From contig JAGPXD010000002.1 in the NCBI GenBank assembly GCA_020746995.1, positions 744,001 to 808,000 on the forward strand: 64,000 bases of DNA, read 5' to 3'. This stretch comes from Plectosphaerella cucumerina. Lineage: Eukaryota; Ascomycota; Sordariomycetes; Glomerellales; Plectosphaerellaceae. Numbering within the stretch: position 1 is the first letter of the stretch; every line of letters begins with the position of its first letter. The notes under the pieces were generated by a model. That model did not search any database. It was given only the letters and a program-made list of their open reading frames with translations, and was not told where the DNA came from. The position numbers were made by a program, and so were the translations under genes. Positions 22,892-33,050 of the stretch are shown here, piece by piece.

Positions 22892-23636
22892 AGGTCCAGT
22901 CCACAAAAGGTCGATTCTCTATGGGAGGTCGAAGGACGGAGCTATACAAATCGAGGATGGTGGGAGTAAGCAAAGCTACGCAAGCTTTGCAACACTCAGG
23001 CACAATAGCATGGCCGAATCAGCCAGCCGCACAATGATGGACTGGCTTGGGGCATGCACAAGACGGATCTTCCGACAACTGCACAAACAACGTACAAGGT
23101 GAATGGGCTCCAGGGGAATATCTGGATGCCTGTCAGGACAAGAGACGGAGGGGTCCAAAGGAGATGCCGGAGGTGCTGTCGGACATACTTGTGCTCGACC
23201 GCGACGGGACGAGGAGGATAAGAGAGATGCCATCCGGCTTCTGACTGATGGACAAGATGAACAACGCAGCCATATGCTGCTGCGGCTGGACTGGGACAAG
23301 CACACAGGCCGAGGCAAGGTTCTAACATGGCACAATGCAGGGAGGCACTGTATGGAGTTCTGTTTGGCACATGCCATGAGCAGACACAGATTTGGAGCTG
23401 TCGAAAAGAATTGGCACATCATGTATGTGAAAATAGGCAAGTCTTCAAATGGAGGACCCCGCAATGGCAGAAAGTCTGGTGGCGATGTGACGTTTGGTGG
23501 TGAAGTGCCATCAGCGGCCCGTTAGCGCTGGCGTCAACGCGGGGAAACGAAACGCGACCCAAACTGTCCAACGACACACCGGCCCGCCTTTGAGACAACC
23601 TCCCTCCATCACCAACGCCCTTCATCCACAGATAAA
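22892..23636. other. Intergenic region before the TPR gene
   Basis: No supported gene; overlapping motif-free frames only. Confidence 0.5.
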
Positions 23637-25375
23637 ATGGCGTAAGAGCACTCATCCCAGTGTCTACACCGCATCCACTGACACGCCCCAGAAAAAGCGC
23701 ACCGTATCCCTACGATCTGGGCCAGTACTCCCGCCCGATCACGACGACCTCGCCCGAGGCGCAGATCTGGTTCGACCGCGGTCTCGTCTGGTGCTTCGCC
23801 TTCAACCACGAGGAAGCAGCACGTTGCTTCGCCCGCGCCCTCGTCCACGACTCTCGCTGCGCTCTCGCATACTGGGGCATTGCTTACGCTGTCGGGCCAA
23901 ACTACAACAAGTCATGGGCCCGCTTCGATGCCGCCGACCTTGCGATCAGCTCCGCCACGGCCAGGGACGCCCTCGCCCGTGCCTCACAGCTCCTCGATGG
24001 CGCATCTTCGGTAGAGAAGGCTCTTGTTCACGCCTTGGGCGCTAGGTTTCCCTCGCCCGAGGCTGTCGCTGACCCCGGCGGCCCGGAGACGTGGAACCAG
24101 GCCTACGCTGATGCCATGGCCGAGGTCTACAAACGCTTCGGCGCAGATGACCTTGACGTCGCGGCGTTCTACCCCGAGGCACTGATGTGCATGCGCCCTC
24201 GTCAGCTGTGGTCTCTTGATACGGGCGAGCCTACAACACGCGACACGACCGATGCCCGCGCCGCCATCGAGGAGGCCCTCGCCCGCGAGGGGGGCTACGG
24301 CCACCCGGGCCTCAACCATCTCTACATTCACCTGATGGAGATGTCGCCCACCTCGCACCTCGCCCTCCCCGCTGCCGACCGCCTGCGCACTCTTGCTCCG
24401 GATGGCTCCCATCTGGAGCACATGGCTACGCATATCGATGTAGCCGTCGGCGACTACCGCCACGCCATCGAGTCGAATCGCCGTGTCGCCGCCTCCGACG
24501 ATGCATACTTTGCCCGCGACTCGGCCTCGGTTCTCTACAAGGCCTATCGCACGCACAACCTCAGCGCCCTCGTCTACGCCGCCATGATGGCTGGACGTTC
24601 CGCTGATGCCATTTCCGCCGCTCGCCACCTTCGCAGCATCTTGACCCCTGAGCTACTCGCCATCCAGTCGCCGCCCATGGTTGACTGGGTCGAGTTCCAG
24701 GGCGGGATTCTCGTCCACGCCCTTGTACGCTTCGGTCGGTGGGATGAAATTCTTGCGCTCGAGCTGCCGCAGGACCCGGCCACGTGGGGTATCACCACGA
24801 CCTCGACGCTCTACGGCCGTGCCATCGCCCTCGGCGTCCTCGGTCGTGTGTCCGAGGCGCGGGAAGCTCAGAAGGCCTTTGAGAAGGCACGCAGCGCTAT
24901 TCCCAAGGGAAGGCGATGGGGCGTCACCTCGACGGCAAGCGAGGTCCTGGCCGTGGCCTCGCGCCTGCTCGAAGGCGAGCTGACGTACCGCGAGGGCCGA
25001 CACGGGCCGGCATTCAAGCTCCTGGTCGAGGCGGCGGCGCTCGAGGACGCGCTGCCGTACAGTGACCCGCCGCTGTGGATGCAGCCGGTGCGGCACGCTC
25101 TGGGGGCGTTGCTCCTCGAGCAGGGGCACGCGACCGAGGCGGAGGAGGTGTACAAGGATGATCTGGGCATCGGGAGGGGTCTGGCGCGCCGCAAGGCGAG
25201 GATAAACAATGTGTGGGGACTGCATGGGCTGCATGAGGCGCTGATGAAGAATGGGAATACGGACGAGGCGTGGGCGGTGAGTCTGCAGAGGGATATTGCT
25301 GTTGCGTCGGCGGATGTGCCGATTGCGGCGTCGTGTTTTTGTAGGGTTGGTGCTGGGGGGGAGGGTTGTTGCTGA
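23637..25375 (+). CDS. Tetratricopeptide-repeat (TPR) protein
   Basis: The proposed start is ATG 23637 in a 5-nt first coding exon (ATGGC), spliced over a 50-nt intron (GTAAGA ... CACTGAC ... CCAG) to 23692, giving MAKSAPYPYDLGQYSRPI and 562 residues. An unspliced start at 23660 would add an odd leader instead. The family signature is WFDRGLVWCFAFNHEEAARC, then FARALVHDSRCALAYWGIAY, a TPR pair, followed by further helical repeats (HPGLNHLYIHLMEMSP; GDYRHAIESNRRVAASDDAY; LLEQGHATEAEEVYKDDL; KNGNTDEAWAV). Similar proteins occur in fungi and bacteria, where TPRs act as protein-interaction scaffolds; no catalytic motif is visible. The last dozen residues (CFCRVGAGGEGCC) look unlike the rest and might hide a missed 3' intron. 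Confidence 0.8.
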
Positions 25376-25703
25376 AGACTGGTTAAGGGTAGATATCTAG
25401 AAGTCTCGTGTATCTGCAATTGATGAATTGGGGGCCATTCCAGGTATTGGTCGTCACAGCTCAGCCAAATGATGATGTGCTTCCAAATCAAGACGGAAGC
25501 CTCAGTGCCTGGCGAGAGAAGCGACATCTCGTCTCATGGTCATCACATTACCGGGGCGACATCAGCGTACAGCTCGTCCGAGGGAGTCTGTATGATGGGA
25601 AAAGGGTATTAGGTGCTTCGTTCGGATCGGACTATACAGGTTTTGTGTACTCGGGCATCGCTCATGACCACATCCAGGGGATATCCATCTCGCTCTCAAC
25701 CCC
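25376..25703. other. Convergent intergenic region
   Basis: 3' flanks of the TPR and lipase-like genes. Nothing else seen. Confidence 0.5.
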
Positions 25704-27690
25704 CTACTTCGACTCAACAGCCGCCTGCTGCTCACCCGCAGCCTCGGTCACCTGAGGCGACTCCGTGGGAGCAGCAGCAAATCCCTCCTGTCCAGCCTCG
25801 GCCGCACCTTCCTTGACCTCCGTCTCTGCCAGTTTTCCTCCCTCGGCAGGCTTCTCAACCTCCGCCGCCTTCTTCTTCCCAAAGATCCCCAGAGTCGGCA
25901 TCGACACCTGTCCTAGCGAGGACACGGCCGATGGCACCTGCGGCATCGACGGCATGGAAACGTTGGGCATCTGGGGCATCTTGGATGGCCACCATGCGCC
26001 GACGCCTGAGCCAGTCTGCTGCGCGACGCTGAACAGGTACTGCCGGTACGTCCGCTTCCTCTCGTTGGCCGAAGCATCATCGGCGTGAGAAGGACCGACG
26101 AGATCGCCCTCGGAGTCCTCAGGAAGAGGCACCATGGAAGCAGCGGCGGCAATGTCAAGGGGCGACTCGTCAGGAAGACCGTCATCATCGGCATCATCTT
26201 CCACCGCCTTCGCACCTTCCTCACCGACCTTCTCCTGCTCCTTGAGCGTCTCCTCGACCTTGCTGTCCTCGGCAGCCTCGTCCTCCGGCGCCTCACGCAG
26301 GCTCGGGTCATCCTTGGCGTCCTCCTCGCTGAGGAACCACTGCTTAACGAGGTCGGCGGCCTCGTCCGTCATGCGCTCGTAGGCCTTGTTCTTGTCAGGC
26401 TTGAACATGGTCATGTGGGCCTGAATCTCATCCTCGGTGTCGGCCATCTGGTAGCGAGCGAAGAGGCCGTGAGCAGCGTGGTCCTCGGCGGGGATGGCGC
26501 AGAAAGTGCGCTCAGGGACGAAGTAGCCGCCACTCCAGTACCCGTTCTCGCCAAGAGAGATGTAGAGGTCACGGACGCCGACGCCCTTGAGGGCGCCAAG
26601 ACGGTCGAGACGGCGGCTGAGCTCCTTCTGCTTGAGAAGGGCGCCGACAAAGGTGAAGTGGTCCGAAAGCCAGGCGAAGGAGTGGCCGACGCTGCCGCGG
26701 TTGACGTAGGCGAGACCTTGGCCGAGGGTCTCCATGCTCTGGCGATAGCCCTCGGCGACGGACTCGCGGTTGAGGCCGCGCATGCTCTGGACGCCCTTGA
26801 GGATGGCCTCACGGTGGACGTAGGCGGCAACACCTCCGGCCGCAATGGCGCCGACGGTGCCGGTACGGACGGCGATGAGCTGCCAGGCCTTCCAGCCGGG
26901 GTTGGAGCGGGGAGTGGCAGAAAGGGCGGCGGAGCGGGAGGCGCGCTGGGTGGCGAGGCTGCGGAGGCCGGCAGGGGCGGCGGCGCCGAGAGCGGTCATG
27001 ACGTTGAAGACGCTGCTGACCTTTTGGTAGTTTGAGAAGGCGCCGTAGACGAACATGGAGCGGGCGAGGCCATTGTAGGGGGTGTCGAAGGTGAGGATGC
27101 CCTGGATGAGGGGGAAGAGGGGCTTGTCGGCGGCTTCGGACTCGTCGCGCTCCTTAAGGGCGAGGAAGAGGGTATCGGCGGCGACGAAGCCGCTGGTCAA
27201 GGGGTCAGAGGCGGGTTTGCGAAGAAAGGTCAGGGATGCTTACCCCATGGAGTGGGCGATGAGGATGACGCCGACGTCGCGGTCGTGAGGCGGCCATGGC
27301 TTCTCGAGATGGTTCTTTCGAACGTCCATCACCCGCTCTTTGAGCCTGGGCGTGTCAGTGAGGTCGGGTCAAGGCTGGGGACGTGTGAGAGGTACCATCC
27401 TAGGAATGCTTCTGAGGCCTGAGCCAGCTCGCCTTTCGTTTCATAGGTCGGATAGACGACGGATTCGATGTGCTGGTCGGGTAGGTGGCGGGACACTTCT
27501 TTCTTCAGGTCCTGGGTGGTGTTAGATGTGCTGGGAGGGGGGCGGGGAGGGAGAGGAAGGCCTACGTAGGGGAACTCGTGGAACGTGTCATCGTTGCCCT
27601 GTGGAGGTGTTAGTCAAGAAGTGAGGGGTTGATGGGCTGGAGACATGCTTTGAAGCCGTGGATGAAACACAGCAGCAAAACGCGCGGCAT
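25704..27690 (-). CDS. DUF676-type lipase-like serine hydrolase with long acidic tail
   Basis: Five exons, read on the minus strand: 27690-27649, 27598-27566, 27511-27396, 27345-27244, 27192-25704; 593 residues. The alpha/beta-hydrolase core is rebuilt across the splices: oxyanion region FIHGFKGNDDTFHEFPY (residues 9-25), then VYPTYETKGELAQASEAFLG, then the nucleophile elbow AHSMGGFVAAD with Ser at about residue 96. This order matches fungal DUF676 esterases/lipases. A hydrophobic segment at about 205-225 (TVGAIAAGGVAAYV) could be a membrane anchor. The last 200 residues are acidic and disordered, with repeated PxMPxxxMP units (MPQMPNVSMPSMPQVP). Intron 1 begins with GC (GCATGT) rather than GT. 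Catalytic Asp and His are not assignable by eye. The substrate is unknown; a lipid ester is inferred. Confidence 0.85.
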
Positions 27691-28508
27691 GATGGGCGAG
27701 CTGTCGTTGGATCAGGCGTCAGGTGAAGTGAGGATGAGCCAGGCCAAGTGAACGCAGGTGAGGCAGATGAGTCCGCCGTGGAAATTGTAGGACACAGAAG
27801 TTGAGAGCCAAGAGAAAGAAATGTTGATGAAAGGAAAGGGAAGCAATTTGAGAACGCCATAAAGCACCTCAACACCACCACCCAAACACCTGGCCAGCAT
27901 GTGATGCATCGATGATCCAGCGCAGACGTGGCGGGAAGGCATCACCCAAAGTTGGACGCTTCCAAGATTTCGCGCAGCCACACACGCGCCGTGGGGCCTG
28001 TGGCGAGTGGCAGCCCAGGGCCAATCGGCCGCCTCCAGGACGTCACCCATCACGTCACTGTGCCGTTAGCGCGCAGTAGCCTCAGCACCTCGCCAAAATC
28101 CCAGGCATTTCCTCCCCTGTCTCTTGCCGGCATTTATCTTGTCGGCACGCGTTGCTCATCGTTTCGCAATGTATCATCCCGCCGAGGATCTGCCCGATGG
28201 ATGGATGTATCGATCGCCGATAGACTGGGCCCTCGTGGCTTGGGCAACGGAGGAGGCCGAAGCTTGAAGCGACGATGCCGGGGCCATCGGTTCGGGGCGA
28301 GGCCCACTGGAGGCCCTGAACGATCAGTGAGCGTCTACTGGAAGGCCCAGTACCGGATTCAGGGGTCATCGTCCCGGCCAGCTCCTCCCCCTGAACCAAC
28401 CCCAACTGACATCGTCACATCAAAGCAAACACAGGAATGAACATAAGTTTGGGTAACAAGGTCGATTCATTAAGTACTAACAACCAGGCCGCCCAATAGA
28501 GAGCACGT
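27691..28508. other. Intergenic region between lipase-like and siderophore-transporter genes
   Basis: Promoter side of the lipase-like gene and 3' side of the transporter gene. No supported gene or repeat. Confidence 0.5.
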
Positions 28509-30373
28509 CTAGAAGACCTGGCCCTCGGTCTGCTTGAACTTGGTCAGGTTGACGTTCCTCCACAGGAGGACGCAGCCCAGGGCGAGGGGCATGAAAGCAG
28601 CCCCAGCGATGACCATGTTGCGCTGGACATCACCGTAGGCGTGGATGATGGCATCCCTGGCAGGCGAGCCCCAGGTGCGGAGGAGCTGCTCGTTGATGTC
28701 GCCGTAGATGGTCATGGCATTGGCCTTCTCATCCTCGGGGAGGTACTTCAGCAGCAGACCGGGGAGCTGGTTGGTCCAGATACCGCCAGAGATGGCCCTG
28801 CCGATGGAACGGCCGACCGAGGCGGCGAGGCCGATGACAGCGAGCATGATTGTGATCTCGTTGTGCGACACCACAGACATGACGGCCAGCTGCTCGCAGA
28901 TGATGATGGATCCTCCCGAGGCGGCCTTGAGGATCTGGCACATGATGATGTAGCGAATGGGCGTATCCGGGTGGCGGAAGTAGATGAGCAGACCCGTCGA
29001 CAGGCAGGCAACGGGGATGAAGCAGCAGGCCACCCACTTGTAGTGCTTCGTCTGGCGGATGAGAAGGCCGACGATGGGGCCCCAGGTGCACGAGGCGATG
29101 TTGTAGATGTTGAGGATGAAACCTGCCTGGCGGATGCTCTGGTTGTGCACCACCTGCAAGTACGAGGAGAAGTAACTATCCCAGCAGGAGAATGAGAGGA
29201 ACAGAACTCCAGCAACACCCGCAGCACCGAGGACGGTGCGGTCGCGCAGGTTGTTCCAGGGCACCATAGGAACGGCGGCGAACTTCTTCTCCCAGAAGAA
29301 GAAGGCGACGATGAGGAAGAAGCCGAGCACGATCATGGCAATGATGTAAGGCGTCTTCCAGCCGTTCGGAGCGTAGGAGCGGATGCTGAAGGGAAGCAGC
29401 AGCAGCGAGAAGCCGGCGACAAGCAGGAGCATGCCGAGGCAGTCAAACTCAACGACATAGTAGACGACCGACTCGCGCCAGGTGCGGCCGCTCAGGGGCG
29501 ACTCGGGCACCAGGCTGAGGGCCTTTGCCTTGCGCAGGTTGAGGAAGAGGTGGACGCACATGGCGATGCCGAAGAAGGGGAAGATGATAGCAAAGGCACC
29601 GAAGCCCCAGCGCCAGGTGCTGTTCTCGAGGAAGAGCTGGGCGACGGCGGGACCGGCGAAGGAGGTGCCGATGTATGCGGTGGAGTTGAGGGTGTAGATG
29701 AGCATGCGGTTGCGCAGTGTCGTGGTGTCGGACATGAGAACGGTGTGGATATAACCAATGCCACCCGAGCCGACGGACCAGAAGACCTGGGCGGCTGCGT
29801 ACATCTCAACGCTGGTACAAGTGGCAAGAAGGATCAGGCCGAAGCAGCAGAGAACGTGGGCTAGGAGGTATCCTTCCATTCGGCCGAAGATGTTGAGGAT
29901 GCGGGCGAAGGGGACCTGGGAGACGCCCGACATGAGGTTGGCGACAATTCCGGTGGTAGCGGTCAGGCCGTGGCGGCGGAAGGAGGAGGTCACGTAGGGG
30001 GCCAAGTTGCTGTTCATCTGCTGCTGCATCGCGTGGGCATACGACGCCGTGTGGATGCTGTGGAGGTCATGATCAGCATGCTATGCCATGGAGAGAAGGA
30101 GAAGACGAGGGAAAGGGAGGAATACAGCGCATAGGTCAGGATCAGAGCATGCCATGTCCACGCCGAAGTGATGGCACGGATCTTTTCAACACCATACTGC
30201 TTCTCCTTGGTGTCGTACTCGACATCCGACTCATCATGAGGCTTGTTGTCGAGGGACCTAGCGTCATTGTTGGCCTCGGCGTCCGTGGCGACCGTCTGGG
30301 GGGCGATCTTCTCGTCGGCGGGGAAGGTCTGCTGGGCGGACACGGCCGCGACCTCTGGCTGCTGGACTGCCAT
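28509..30373 (-). CDS. Siderophore-iron transporter (MFS, SIT family)
   Basis: Two exons (30373-30126, 30057-28509) encode 598 residues, the usual length for 14-helix SIT proteins, which import ferric siderophores with protons at the plasma membrane. The splice (GCGCT|CATC) creates LTYALIHTASYAHAM, which continues into QQQMNSNLAPYVTSSF, a family-typical first-helix region. Further family features are the helix-4 region VFWSVGSGGIGYIHTVLMSD, TLRNRMLIYTLNSTAYIGT, the loop VPMVPWNNLRDRTVLGA and the late YGDVQRNMVIAGAAF. The cytosolic N-terminus is acidic (DESDVEYDTKEKQYG). Two exact ATCWGATAA sites lie about 450-510 nt upstream of the ATG (30826-30834, 30871-30879), so repression by an iron-sensing GATA factor is likely. 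The exact siderophore is not readable. Confidence 0.93.
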
Positions 30374-30481
30374 TGTATGAGGAGCCGAGGGGGGTTCAAG
30401 AGTGAGCGGTGTCGGGGGACTCAAGAGTTGACGGTGGGGAGGCAGAAGACAACAGAAAGGGCTGAAGCAGAAGGAGAGCTA

Positions 30482-30487
30482 CTTATA
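30482..30487 (-). promoter_or_regulatory. TATA-like box of the siderophore transporter gene
   Basis: TATAAG on the minus strand, about 110 nt before the ATG at 30373. Confidence 0.45.
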
Positions 30488-30825
30488 CATCAATGACAAC
30501 CCAGAGAGGCGTCTGGCCGACCCACGACGTCCATAATTTTTTTCCCCATCTCGCCTCATCTCGTCCGGTCCGGTCCTCCAGGGCCCTTGCCGTGGTCGCA
30601 TCACGCACACGCAGGCAAGTGGACCTGGAGACACAGAAGTCCAAGAGGGTACACCCACCGCACCCGCCTGGGCACACCATCACGGTGGTGCTACTCGTAC
30701 TGCCAACACAGCAACTGCACAGCACGACAAGTGGTCAAGGAGAGGATCGCCAACGGTCCCTTCCAACGGCCCCCAACCGGGCCAATAACGGCGCGCCGAT
30801 GCGGAAACGCGGCGCCAGAGGGCGG

Positions 30826-30879
30826 ATCTGATAAATAACGGTGGGCCCTTGGCGCCCCACCGGCACCCGGATCAGATAA
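30826..30879. promoter_or_regulatory. Pair of iron-type GATA sites upstream of the siderophore transporter
   Basis: ATCTGATAA at 30826-30834 and ATCAGATAA at 30871-30879, both exact matches to ATCWGATAA, the site of the iron-sensing GATA repressors SreA/SRE/Urbs1. Both read on the plus strand, 45 nt apart. A CCAAT at 30782-30786 is followed 11 nt later by GAT, an arrangement reminiscent of a CCAAT-complex/HapX site, though this part is weaker. Confidence 0.75.
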
Positions 30880-33050
30880 CTCTATCGACAAGGGGTCGCG
30901 CCCGTCCGACGTCGGTTGGTGCAGAGTTTTTGCCATGAGTCGTCCTTCGCGCGGGATGGAGGGGCTGGTCGAGCTGTTTGTGTGGTCGAGATGGAGGCAC
31001 GTATTCGGTCGACCCACGCCGAGGCGACCACGATGATCAGGTGAGGGCCGGTGAGAATGGTCCAGATCTTCGGCTGACAGGCTATGCATAGGACCACTTT
31101 GAGCGTTTCTCTTACCTCATGCGGACCTCGCGCGGCTTGACTTGCCCTTAGTCGCAACAGATCGCTCTCCAAGCAGTCTGTCAGCGGCCAAGGGGCTGGT
31201 CTCCCTGGGCTGCGGTCGTGAGCGGACGTCGACATCTTCTCCGATGCTCCCCGAATCCGGTCGCCGCTCGGATAGAGGACCCCTGCCAGCACGCCGAGTC
31301 GCCCTACGGCGCGGCACTGCAAATCCCTCACTCCCTGCCGCCACAGCTCTTGGTATGCCGGGAATGGCGTCGGCACAGCGCGGGTGGCTGCCTTCGGCTG
31401 GCGCGCAACCCCTGCTGCCGCCTCTTCGAGAAGCTGGGCCAAGAGGCTAAGATAGCAGTCGATAGCATGTGGTGCATCTCCGACTTTGTCCGACCCTCCC
31501 CGAGCTGTGATGGTGGTGGAGGAGCTCGGAGCCGGGCCGTCTCCCTTGCTTGTGTGGCCTCGGAGACGGACTATCTGCCGGAATATTTCACAACAAGAAA
31601 AATAACAGTCGGCCGGCCTTCCACGGGGTCCGAACTCCATTTTGAGTTGTCGTTGCGGAGGGACCGGCGGCAAGACGGCGCCGGTGGGAGGTCATCATGT
31701 TGACCGAGTGGTCAAGGATCGTGTTTGTATCGAGCGAGCTCGACAGATGGTGAGTCGTCAGCAAGACTGTCTCTCCCCTCAAGCATCAAGCCAAGTGCCA
31801 CTGACTCACTGTGCTCTGAACCATCCTGACAATGTGAGTCTCTGCCGCACGGCAAACTCCCGTAATCCATCCATTGACAAGCTGGCTGTCCGGCTTGCCA
31901 CCCCAGGACAGAATTTATCACCCCCGTGCCACATCCCACTCTTTACCTAACCCCCCGAATCCACAAGAGCCTTACCAGCTCTTGGCCACACTGCCTACGG
32001 GGCGGAATGCGAGCCGCGCAGGGCCGGTCAGCCCGTCGAGCCCACCTACCCACCACGCCGGCCGGGGCCATCACAAGGCGATGGATGGAGCCTTTCTTCC
32101 AGACGCCGGCTTGCAATATCGGCCCATCTTCCTACATTCGACAAATCCTTCCCGCGGCGGCAGATCTTTCCTGGGACGGCAGACGCGGCACAGGGCAGTG
32201 CTTTTCGGGGACGGTCCCCGACTGTGGCGTCCTCTTCTCTGGCCTTGCGGGGCATCTGACCGTAAGAGTCGTTTTCTGTGCATGGAAAATTGGACCCTGG
32301 CCTGCCAAAGGGCCGGGATAATTGCGCCATGTCTCTGGGCGAGTCTATTCCGACGACTCTCCTGGCTGAGGCTTGCTGCCGTCTTGACATTGAACGGTTA
32401 ATCGTTTGCGCTGAAATCACCCCTACGTGAGCACCTTAGTCTTGTCGTGTTCCAGTCCAATACCTGAGTGGTCCAAGTTGGGCTTCAAGATCCGAGTTAC
32501 TGATGGAAAGGAGTCCTATCACGTAGCTCTCGTGGGTGAGATCTAACCAGGTCGGGGTCCGCAGTGTCAACAAGAACTTCGACCTCACGACCTTCAGACC
32601 GTGCTTGATCAGCCCCGCCACGCTACGAACCAAGCACATACGACCATACCCATTGGAGAATACGGGATCCCGTCCGCTCTCCCATCGTCAAGCCAATGAG
32701 GGCCGGAGTAGTAGTTGGGTCGGTGACGACCAGCGAATGCCCGGTGTTGTATGTCTTTTTTGTCGATGTCAGCTGAAGATGGTGGGAAAGAACTCAAGAT
32801 TTCGCCAGATGTCATCACCAACAGTGAGATTGGATAGTTCCAACAGGCGCTTGGTCATCGTCAACATAACTTCATGAGAGCTAATATATCTGTCATGAAT
32901 CATAGTCCACTTTCAGTCCCAGGGCCAGAGATTTAGAACCCCTTCTTGACCCTGCTAATTCCCTCCCCTCATTTTCATCCTGCCCCCAAGTTCATATGGT
33001 AACAGAAGCTGTCCCCTTTATACCCCATTATGCATGATGCACGCCCGCTC

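Larger units (their letters stand above)
30374..33050. other. Gene-poor region between two iron-type transporter genes
   Basis: About 2.7 kb. The first 500 nt are the promoter of the siderophore transporter. The longest frame, minus 30882-31673 (263 codons), has mixed composition, no motif, overlaps plus-strand frames and contains the two GATA sites' flank, so I do not call it a gene. From about 31900 to 33050 I see nothing protein-like. Confidence 0.45.

Noticed and set aside
26085..27035. Plus-strand open frame of 316 codons
   Set aside because: Antisense to exon 5 of the lipase-like gene; Leu/Val/Gly-rich shadow translation.
30882..31673. Minus-strand open frame of 263 codons
   Set aside because: No motif, mixed low-complexity composition, overlapping plus-strand frames of similar quality, and it lies in transporter-promoter DNA.
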